In this document: in pieces, positions 47,601-59,600 of the stretch | How the letters are laid out: each line of letters starts with the position of its first letter | How positions within the stretch are numbered: the first letter of the stretch is position 1 | Assembly (NCBI GenBank): GCA_020284085.1 | Contig: JACEVL010000469.1 | Span: 553,501-617,500, forward strand | Origin: Aporrectodea caliginosa | Taxonomy: Eukaryota; Annelida; Clitellata; Crassiclitellata; Lumbricidae | DNA: 64,000 bases | Reading direction: 5' to 3' | Notes under the pieces: generated by a model | The model's input: only the letters and a program-made list of their open reading frames with translations | Told to the model about the DNA's origin: nothing | Databases searched by the model: none | Made by a program: the position numbers and the translations under genes

Positions 47601-50600
47601 TTAGGCTACGGATGTTGCAAAGCAGATTGTAGTAAAGCACGATTTGGGATATAAACTATCATCTAACCCGATTGTTATTGGGCAAGAAATCAAGCATGAT
47701 TCAAAGTTTGCCAAAGATTTCTGGACCATAATTGGTGAGAAGAAAGTGCCCAAAGTTCAAGGTAATAAATAATTTTAATATGAAAAATATTAACTAAATG
47801 CTTCACTTATCAGCATATATTATGGGGGGGCCCGATAGCGCATTGGATAACACACTGGCATAGAGAGCGAGAGGTACCAAGATCGAGTCCCGTAGGCAAA
47901 CATGCTTTGTAGGCTGCTATTAGCGCCGTGTATTGCAGGCTGTCTGTTCTGTTAGTAGTTCAGATTTATGTCTACTGTCAGTTGTTTTCTCGTGAATTGT
48001 TTCAATTGCATAGCTGTACACTGTAACCGGTTGCGGTTTGTCAACCGGATTGTTTCAATAAAGAATATTATTATTATCATAGATCTCTGTTCCAGTCTCG
48101 AGTCACTGGGGTTATTAATCATTGCACTTTGCTACCTGTGGAGATGTGTAGATGCCTTGTAGTATTGGACAGTTAGATAATCATGGGTTCAGTGCTTTAT
48201 GAGGTACATGAACAAAATATGCTTACAACAGTTTTCCATTTCATATACATACTGTTAATTGAACTCTTACAGGCTGATCTTCTGGATATTGACCTGATTA
48301 TGCCTCGGTTTTGGTGTGACCATCAGTTGATGTTTTGTGCATTAGACACTGGTGCAATAGAAGTTACTAGTTATTATTATTATCATTATTATTATTATTA
48401 TTATTTTCTATGCTGCTTAAATTTTGTTTAAACTTCCTTAACACATTAATTTAGATCAGTTAGTTAGCCATGTGTGATGTGCTTTTGAGAGCTACTAATA
48501 GGTCCTACATTAATATTGGTATACATACATACATTTACATGCATGAATACATGCATACATGCATGCATACAGACATACATAAATAAATATATATATATAT
48601 GTATATATGTATTTATCTGTTATCGATTTATTATGCTTGCATACTTACGTAAATACATACATATGTGATGCCAGGGCTCAAAACCCGTCGCTTCCTAGAT
48701 ACTGAGCTAGAAGCTGAAATAGGTGAGAGGGGTCAAAATTGTAGAACATTCTTCAATTCAGCTGTTGCCTGTGAATTTGCCATAATTTGCAAAGTAGTAA
48801 CCCGATTTTGATGCCGTTTGCTTTATTCGATACAGAATATAGCCCTTTACTGTACAGAAAAATTGCAGAATAATCAAGAAATGGTTGCGGAGGACTTTGA
48901 TGACGCGAATATTCCGAAACTTTTTATTTGATTTTTTCACTCTGTACCAATGAAAGAATCAAACAAGCATAACTTCAGTTAGAAAAAGATATTTTCATTC
49001 TGTAAAAAGTATTTTGAAGCAGATTAATTGTAGAATATGACTGAATAAAAAGGTCAAAAACCGACATGTGACGGGTTTTGACCTCTGGCGTCACATATAT
49101 GCGACATAAATTCAGCATTTAGTGTTATTACGAATTAATTATTTGAGGGGTTGTAGAAAGGTGATAAAATAATAGGAATAAAACTATTTTTAGACAAACA
49201 GAAGAGAAGAGGAATAATCAGTATAAGATTATTTTTATGATTGACTTTGTAAGTTTCAGCTGAGAAACATGATGAGAAATTGCAACACTAGCCGTAGTTG
49301 AGTACATTGACCATTTTGCTTTAGACCATTAATTTTCTTGTCTATGTGGCTGTCACTCAGAAAAAGGGCCACCAGAAGAGGATGAAAATTATGAGAAAGC
49401 TGTGAATGAAACGAACATTGTGTACAAAGTTAATGGAACCCATCTGACACCTCTGGAAGAACACTGTGGGAAGATGCTGTCATATGATATGTTAAATACT
49501 AATACATCAACGGTATGTTAAGAATTAATTTTCAACTTAAAACGTATGCAATAAAATATTATATGACTCAATTTATTGCCACATTTTTTATTATATGCAG
49601 CCGTGCTTTAGTTCAGTGCATTGCCCCATTTTATGATTCTTAAATGCATCACTGGTTAAATTCATCACATCGCACCAGTTTTAAATATATCTATGATCAA
49701 ATTGCTGTGCCAGCCATCATGTGCCGTTAGGAAACAAGGCTGATCAGGGACATTTCTGCACTTTCACTAATATGCTCAGAAACCCTCACTAGCAGTAAGA
49801 TTTTGAATGGTCTGAAACATACCAGAAGCAACTCTGGATGGAATCTACACCAGTATGAATAGAAATTATTCTTTGTAGGTGCTCATATTTGATTTTGGTG
49901 GAGAGATGTATGTTTGGAGTGGCAAGCAGTCTCCGACAGTGGAACGACAGTATGGTATGCAGCTTGCTGAGGAATTGTGGAAAAAAGGTTATGACTACAC
50001 ATCATTCAGAATGAATCCACTCTCTCTCTTACATGGTGAGTTGAGATGTGAAAGAAAATAATAGAAGTGAACTTCTGCTTCTAACAAACTTCTACTATTA
50101 CATCTTCTGGTAATCTTATCTAAAACTCAAGCATTTACATTGCATGTGGCCTCTAAGATATCTTAAAGATTGCCAGCCTGCAAGAATTTCCTAAACTTAC
50201 TTGAACAGGAAATTTGTAACATAAATGTTGTTATTACAGGCTGTCTGTTCTGTTAGTAGTTAAGATTTATGTCTTCTGTCATTTGTGTTCTTGTGAATTG
50301 TTTCAATTGCATAATTGTACACTGTAACCGGTTGCGGTTTGTCAACCGGATTGTTTGAATAAACGAAAATATTATTATTATTATTATTAACCTAAAAATA
50401 CTGACAGAATGACTCAAGATTATATGTAATTTTAGGGACATCTGACTAAATTTAGTTCCATCCATGCTTCTTCACTAACAACTCTGTTTTACTTATTTAG
50501 TCCTAATTCTTACCTAACAGCCTCTCTTTATAACATGTCTGTTACCTCAGTTAACGTCCCAGGGTTTTTGTTAAGATTTCTGAATGTGCTGTTTTTGAGC

Positions 50601-53600
50601 ATAGTGTCATATAGTTTCCATTAAAGCAATTGATTTGGCAATATGTAAGACTTAATTGCAGTCCTTGCTTGGGGAAACCAATGAAGGGCGTTCTTTTTAC
50701 CAATACCAAACTATGTGCTGCTGTATCTATTGCCCATGTATTTACTTATATTCTCTACAGTAAACATGTAATCTAATTTTGTTAGTTGATTGTCTGTTAT
50801 CATTTCTACAGATATCCCTGTTTTGGTCATCTTTTTTAGACAAGAAGAGTGGTGGCCTGCCTTTGAAAGACCGTGTTCGGCCTGCATGGGCTTTGCTTGG
50901 CAAGATGACCCAAGGCACCGAGACAATCCTCTTCAAGGAGAAATTCTCCGATTGGCCGGACACAGGCCGAATAATACAGTGCAAATCAGTAGCCCAATCG
51001 GATGCAAAGGTAACTGTTTACAGATTTAAAAGGTTGCATTTTTATGTGATCCACATTCATCAGTTTAATGTAATAGACCTCATTACAAAATCAGTGTTGT
51101 TGATTGAAAGTTGTTAGATACCAAAGACACCAAGTCAGGCCAGATGACTTTTCTTTATCTATATAAAGAATAAAATTGATTCATAATTACCTTAATTACC
51201 TTAATATGGTATAAATTCTTAGATATGCTTCTTAATTATTTTTTACATTTCTGATAGTTCAAAACAAGATAATGAAAATGGAAACAATTGCAAGTAACCA
51301 ATTCTTAAAAATGAGAAGTTGTTTTCTTTCTTAACATTTGGACAAAAGTCGCTGAACAAAATGATAGATAACCAAAGATACCAAATGAATAATTAGAAAA
51401 CTGGCCATGTTAGTGGAATGGAAATGATTAAGAACAACTTACTTGTGGACTGAATGCTGCAGTGTCATGATGTTCATTCATGCTTAGGCAGTCGGAAAAG
51501 ACAGACAAGTGGAAAGAGACACAGTGTATTATTATGTTAGCTTATGCAAGTTTTGATAGTTTGGATTTCTGGAAATGTCGTTTATTTATTTGTTGTTTTT
51601 TATCTTAATTGAACTTTTAGGATGATTGGATTGAAAATTTGAAGCCGTGCGATATAGATAAAATGATGAAGTCTAAAAGGGAACCAGAGTCGTTTATGTG
51701 GGATGGAATACGTATCGGTCGGTGCCTCACTTGGTATGACCTCCTGACTTTTACATGAGTGACTAATTTTACTTTTAAACATCTATATAGCAATTTGTTA
51801 ATGATTCACAAATTTAATTCCTTAGAATTTTTGGTTATTGTAAAATTGATTTTTGTAACATAAAGTGGAAACTTTTTATTTGTAAAAGGCTTACTTATGT
51901 AGAGGATTTTTCTACTAGAACCCACCCCCTAGCTTTTATTTTTAATCGTCTTGCCTTTTGTCTGTTATATTGATGTATTTAAATGACACTTTAGTTTTAA
52001 GTATAGTTTATATTTGCAAAGGGTTGATGAAACTTACGGCTTGAAGAAAGAATATGAAATTGAGACGGAGGGGATTGATGTCTGGCATGTGGCTGAGTTT
52101 GCTTGCAATGAGGTGGATGAAGCTTACCACGGAAACTTTTTTGATGGAGACACTTATGTTGTACGATGGCGGTATCAAGTTAACCTTAAAGGTATGGCGT
52201 TTAAAAATATGTTGAAAACTCTAAATCTTTTTATTACATGAAAAGGAACACCTTACAATAAAAATGTTAAGATATTAAATACTACAGCTGTAGTTAGATA
52301 AGAGCTACTAGTTCATAGTGGTCCTACACTTAGTTTTAAGTTAGTTTTCAACTTAACTTAAAAGTAAAGACACTCCCCTATTTCCTGCGTCCTAGACCTC
52401 ATGACCGAATTGTCCCACAGGGTGAGAACTTAATGAGAAAAACTTTTTAACAAGAATGCTTTATAAGGTGTAATTTCATGTAAACCAAAGTGCGGTTATG
52501 CAGTTGGAAAAATAAAGAATATACTTACTTACTTTTGGAGTTGTGAGTGTTGGTTAGATTAAAGTTGTGCTGTTAATGATATTATTTACTAAAGGCTAGA
52601 TCAAAACAGTCATACAAAACTAAACTAAACTTAAATTAAACTAAACATCTAAAATAAATTACATGCACAGGAGCAGCTTTCTGTCTGCTCCTATTGATTG
52701 ATTAAACAAAAAATACAATACAATACAATCATATTGTAATTATCTCGTTAGACTATGTACTTGCTTCCTTGCTTTGTTGTTATCATTCTTGCGCATGTAT
52801 TCAGTTTCTGTTCTTTATTGCCTTGTTTGACATGTTTGCATATATTCAGATGTTCTAGTATAAAATCTGTTTTTATGACAGGTGTTGGTACTGGAAAGGG
52901 TGGAAGAACCAGGTGTGCTTATTTCTTCTGGCAGGGTGAAGGCTCAAGTATAACGGAAAAGGGAGCCTCTGCTTTGATGACGGTTGAACTTGATAAGGAA
53001 AAAGGACCACAGGCAAGTTGTGTTGAACTGGGCTTTTTTTCACTTTTTATCAGTCACTAAAGTTTTCAAGTATAATTTTGCTTTGTTAACATATGTATTT
53101 TTTATATTTGTTTTATTGAAATATAAACTTACTCACCTCTCCTATGCAGAAACTCTTGGTTAGTTCTCTGTCTCTTTCTCTATCCCTCCATCTCCCTCAC
53201 TCCTCCTCTTTCCTGACCTCCCTCCTCCTTTCACCCCTCTTTTCTTTCTGCCCTTCTTTTCCCTCCACTTTCCTCCTCCATTCATCCATACTTTCCTCTC
53301 TTCTCTCCCGTCCGTCTTTCCCTGTATCGTTCCCTTCCTCTTTCTTGACCTTTCCCTCACTTTTCATTCATCCTCTTTTAATCCCGCCCTTCCTTCCACC
53401 CAATCTCTTCCTCCTGTCTCTCCCTTCCTCCCTCATTCCTTCCATTCCTCCTTCTTTCCCTTTGTCCCTCTCTCTCTCGTTGTTCCTACATTTTTCTCCT
53501 CGTATCTCTCTCCCTCCTCTCCCACGTGACTTCTAGTTGGGGCACAAAGGTAATGTTATATTTTTTGTTGCAGAGCATTAGAATAAAATTGAAAGTAAAT

Positions 53601-56600
53601 TGTACTCAAGGACTTGATAGGTTGATATAAACAGGGAACATGAATATGTCAAGAACTCATTGTGACCCGATGTATGCTTACTTGTCTTCTGAACATGTTT
53701 CTTACAAATTAGCTTTTCGAACTTTGTGTTATTTTTAGATTCGTGTGGTACAGAATAAGGAGCCAGCTTGCTTTCTGGCATTATTCAAGGAACGAATGAT
53801 TGTTCACAAGGGCAAGAAGGATGACAAGTCGCCCTCCAGTGGCAAAGGTGCTCGTCTGTATTTGGTGCGCAATGAACTGCCAGATGAGGCCTACCTGATG
53901 GAGATTCCAGTTCAACTGGATAACTTAAGAAGCCGTTCTTCCTTCCTGTTATTGAATGCTGAAAGTGATCATCTGACCATTTGGCATGGTGCCAGATCGC
54001 CTGAGCACACAAAGAAAAGAGCCAAGGAGCTTGTGAATACCCTACGCAAATGGTAATATTGACGATGCTGTGTTGGTATTTTATATTTCTGTTAATTGCC
54101 ACAGTGATGCAGTGTCAGTGCTAAACAGCAGCTTTGTCTGTAAGGAAATATGCTCAAGTAACTGGAAAAGTCACCACTGGTGAGCTCTTGCACACATGGG
54201 GAACCCAACAAACAGAATCCAAATCAGGGGTGACAGTTGACTGTACTCAGTCACTGTACTGTTGTCGGCTGACCAATTAAAAATACCTGTTTGGGTTCAG
54301 TTATATATTTGCAAATACCTTCCAGAAATGCCCAAATCTAAGCAGACATAAGAAATAACTAGAATACAGACTGGTTCACAGTAGGCATCTGAACATATGA
54401 GAATTATCAGCATATCATAAACTAATCTATCAAAATGTACAAAACACATCAGTGACACATAGACACATCTTTGACGTGTAGAATATTGTCAAATATATCA
54501 TACTGAGGGTTGCAATAATTTCTACATTTCAAACATAGGAAGTCTAAAGTTAATGATCGAAACCCAGATTGTCTTAAATCCTTCATAAGTACAAAGTTTT
54601 TTGATAATATTGCTTTTGTTACATGTATAAGTTAAAATATGTAACGATTGATTTACGTATTGGCAGGCTATCTGTGAAGTTCAGCTCAGAATGGAAACTG
54701 TCAGAGATTGAGGTGAATGAGGGATCAGAGAGTGCAGCATTCTGGAAGGCAATCGGTTCATCTGATCGCAGCCAATACGACAGCCTCCTCAAAAGTACGT
54801 CACCTTTGATTGTTTCATTATATCAAGACCCTAGGCATTTTGTGGCCAACTGAGAAGGACCACTTGCAACTCTAATGACTGTGCAGTGTACATATATTAT
54901 TATTGTTACAAACGTGCGCAAGGTTGCATAAAAATGGGAATCTGAGGCATGGCTAGTCAATCACCAGGCTGGTGAAGAGCAGTTAGATATCAAAATATTC
55001 TGATCACATTGGATCTAATTGTGTGCAGGAATTAAAATGCCTCTTGACATCATTTGAAAAACTTCCACTTTGCAATTATTTTCAATTTGACAGTGTTTTG
55101 TATGTTGCTGATACGCTGCTGTGAATACGTATTTCCTGTATTTAAAATTTTTCTGCTTCTGTAAGTATTTAGAAGTTATTAAGTTGATACTATGTTTTAT
55201 TGAATCCTTTGTTCCCATCTATAGCTTTTTTCTTAAGGTATTAAGCTGTAGATTTTTTGCTTCCTTTTTAGGTTCAGTCTCTTCAAAGTGTTCACTTCAT
55301 CATGCCTTCCAGCTATCCGCTGTGACTTTATCCTTTGAAGCGACAGAAGTCCTGAACCCATCGCTGAATGAAGAGCTCTCTTGTCCATTTCCTGTTTTCC
55401 AGTCTGACTTGTACAGAAGTCCACAACCAGGTTACAATGAAGTTTTCAATCATTGTTTTATCATCAGTTTAGATTATGCGATGTCGTAGGCATATCTTGA
55501 TATATATGTTTAAATTGTAGATGAGACCATTGCATTATTTACCATTGTAGAAATAGTATTTTGAAAAACATGTCAGTGTTGCTGTTGAATTATTTTTTAT
55601 TGGTGTCTTCTAATTCACTACTATTGCAAGACTATTGCAGTAGTAGTGAATTTGACATTTTGAGATACATACTGGAAACATGGTGAGTTTAGTTGCACCT
55701 CTTGATGTTATATATCTTCAGATGTTTCTGGTTTACCTCCACCACTTTCTTTGTTAAACCATACCATAGTTGTTGATTTTGCAAATTGAAGCCTTTTCAA
55801 CCTTTAATTTTTTGGTGGTTTCTTTAGTCTCCTGCAGAGAAAACTGTCCTGGTTTAAGCTATGCATGACTAGTTTGCAGTGAAAAAAGAAAGTTACAGCA
55901 GAGAAAACTGTCCTGGTTTAAGCTATGCATGACTAGTTTGCAGTGAAAAAAGAAAAGCTACAGCATTCAGCTATCCAGTGTTGTATCAATTACATTCTAA
56001 ATGTAATTCAATTATAATTGCAATTACATGCTTGCAAATGTAATTGAATTACAATTACAATTACTTGATTGTGAAAGTAATTGAATTACAATTACATTTT
56101 GATTGTAATTCAATTACCAGTTACTTTTCAATTATTCCTTTAAAACTGGCAAGTGATATTGAAATTTTTCGATAATTTTTAATTTACTCTATTTTTAAAC
56201 TAAAACATCCAATGGACCAATGGCCTGTAAATTGTAATAATATATACATTCAATTGTATTATAAGTTTGACAGGTATCCAAAATACGATTTGCAATTATG
56301 ATCCATTAAAACAAGTTAGAGTTTATTCGATTTTTAGTAGAAGTTTTGCAAAATGATAGTCTGTTAGAGAACTTATTGATTGCGCCTGGGTGAGTGAGTC
56401 AATTTGTCCAGCAGTGCTAAAGAGACGCTCAACTGGAGCTGAAGATGGTAGCTCTGTTTCTGTAGGCAGCCGCAGTATAGGCTAGCTATATACTACATGA
56501 ATAGTCTGATAGTGACGGTCAGTTCTTGCCCTTGAGGTCTATCAAAGTGTGCTGTAAGATTGTAAGAGGGATGTAAGGAAAGCATAATGTTGACAATTAT

Positions 56601-59600
56601 GTAACCATGCAAACATAATGAAGTGCAGTTTATTCAATTAAACGGGTGGCCCGGGTCAACCCGGCAGGCTGGCATCTTTGCTGACTTTATGAAAGTAATT
56701 TGTAATTGAAACTTCATTCAATTACAAATTACATGCAATATTGTAATTGAAATACAATTACAATTACTGGACTTAAAATGTAACTCAATTACAATTACAA
56801 TTACAGAACATGTAATTCAATTACATAATTCAATTACATGTATTTCAATTACTGAACAACACTGCAGCTATCCTGCATTTTCATTTGAACTGGTGATGAT
56901 ATTCTTTTATGTTGTAGCATTGTTCCTTATCGACAGTGGTGATGTGGTTTATCTGTGGCAAGGCTACTGGCCTTTGAAAAGCACCTCGACTGAAAATCTA
57001 ATAGCTGGAGGTGCAGATTCCAGGTTCATTGCTGAAAGACGATGTGCCATGGAAACTGTGCTTGCTTACTGCAAAGGTAGCGACGTAGTTCATTGTTTAT
57101 GGTGTTACTTTATTTTTGATAGACTTTGGCGATAAATTATTTTGTGGTGTTTGCTCCAATATGTTCTTTCTTCAAAACACATTAAATACTAGTGCATTAC
57201 GTGGTTGTTTGTGTGGTTTTGGACTATGTTAGGACCTTTTTCCATCAGTAAGTTCTAACGATTCAAAGCCTGAATTATGTATGGAATAGGACTCTAATTA
57301 TGCATCAACTGCCACCTGGGGATGGAAAGTTGATGGTCAGCTTTTTCAAGTGTGCAAACAATTTACAGCAATTTGGTTACCAAGAAAATACCTGTGTAAA
57401 GTTTCTGAAAGGTGTTTTACTTGTATTTTGTAATCGTAATTGCTTATTTATGTAGCTCCACTTCAAGAGAAACTCTTAACTTACATACAATGTTTTTACA
57501 GTGCCTCTAATTAATTTTTGAGCTGTTATAGACATGCTCAGGCATGTTCTCATGAAATTTTGAAGAATTCGGGTCTGATGTAAGAGGATGTGGTGCATGA
57601 TTTATAAAATTGTTTGAGAAAGAAGTCCTGCCAATCCTGGAGAATGCAGAAAAATGTTCTCCATCATTTTCTCAGTGTTAGGGAACCAACTCTTCCAATT
57701 ACTACTTTTATCTAATGATCTTTAATAGAAGTAATAGTAGAAAAATAGAATAATCAGCAGGAAGTTATTTTAAATATTTAATATAAAGATAGCATGTTAC
57801 CAGGGTGGGCCAGTGCATTATAGTATATTTATGTTAGCATTGTTTTTTAAAATAAATATGTAGACTTCGATATTACAGTATAATGTACGAATGTATAGTG
57901 TACGAATATTATTTGTCTTTGCTTATATTTATGGAACTGATTGATATGTTGATGATTTAGCTGTGAACCCCAAAAAACCTCCTCCTGCCTACGTAGTCTT
58001 TGCTGGTGTTGAACCGATCTCGTTCACAAATCTCTTTCCAACGTGGTGTACGGATAAAACTGCTCGGACCAGCAGCCAGAAGGTAATTGGGATGAATAGA
58101 TGTGCCTTTGTTCTTGTGTGTTTTGTCTCTCTGGAGTGTAGTTGAGTGGACCATTTAATCAGGAGGCTGCAACGGAAAGGCTTGTTTGCCTTTCCGTTGC
58201 AGTGCAATAAGGCGTGGCTTATAGCTGAATGATGATTTTGATGCAGGCAACAGCAGCTTAGATTTATATGATTTAGTTGGTACTATTTGAAGTAAATTCT
58301 CAGATTTTGTGAATTTCTTTGTCTGAGAAAATCAAATTTGGATTCTTTCAGCATCTTGCAAATCCTGCACAGTAAACAAACTTAAAATAATATGTTTTAA
58401 ACCAAAAAAGGATCCCAAAACTGAGGAACTGAATCTGGTTAAAGTGATGCATTGAAGCTCATCCTGTTGCAAAGCTATACATTATGATGGAATAATTTAT
58501 TGTAATATTGTTTTTTGCATGTTTCATGGTGTACAGGTTTGTGTTTTAATTTTAAAATTGTTATTTGATGCTATTTTAAAGGTCCTCAATTTTAAGGCAT
58601 TAATTATTGGCCATTTCTGTGCTAGTGTACACATTAATAAGTTGATCAGTCAAGCAGTGATTTAGTCAGTCGTTATTAAAAGTTGGTCTGATAATGGCAC
58701 ACTAAGTCTCAATCAGTTAATGAGTCAGTTAGTTAATTTAGCCGTGGCTGGGCTGGGAACGTCAACAGGCAATAGAGTAGGCTCGTTGAAGAGGTGCTAT
58801 ATAAATTCTTGGAATGAATTAATTAATTAATGTGAATAAATCAGAAATGCTGTCCGTTTTAAGAGTTTGCGTGATGACGCTAACATTAACTGTTCTTAGG
58901 ATGGGAAGACAGTGGGACAAATGATGTCAGTGAGTGAGGTCTTGGCAAAGATGACGAAGACCCAGTACACATTGGAAGAACTTAAGGCTGATATTCTGCC
59001 CGATGGTGTTGATTCAAACAAATTAGAATCTTACTTGACCGATGAAGAATTTAAGGTGAGCAATCTAATACTAAATTAAATAAAACTAGAATCTTATTTA
59101 TCTGATGAAGAATTTAAGGCAAGCCATGTGAAATGTTACTGTGCAGTAGGCTAGTGCACAGAGTGAATAAATAGATGGAACCTGGCTCAGCACTGCATAA
59201 AAGCAAACATATCTCTTCCAGATTCTTCCTCTCTAAAGATGAAAGATGATTTGGGTAAACAGAGATCTTGACACCATGTGGATTCATGCGAAACAAATGA
59301 CTGATGATGACAGTTGACGAGAGGTGGTGCTTCATGGTGTAAACACTAAACACCTTACATGGCTGTCTTTGTATGAAGTCGCCTTATTTATGGCAGTTGA
59401 TGCTTCATTATGAAACACCTTATGCAGCTGTCTTTGTTCAAAATCTCCTTATTTTTACATTTTTTTTCTTCAATTTATTGAAAAAATTTCAGCCTAGTCT
59501 TACTTCAATGTCTTTGATAGTTCTCAGAAGATGTTATGTAATTACCCCGATGTATGCCTGTGTGTATACAAGAACTTATGCATGTTTGCCAGAACCATGC

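Noticed and set aside
50779..51117. 112-codon frame overlapping supervillin-like exon 11
   Set aside because: It is a different frame; homology and splice phase select the frame reading RPAWALLGK.
53144..53536. 130-codon Ser/Pro/Leu-rich frame
   Set aside because: It is the translation of the polypyrimidine tract in intron 14 and has no other support.
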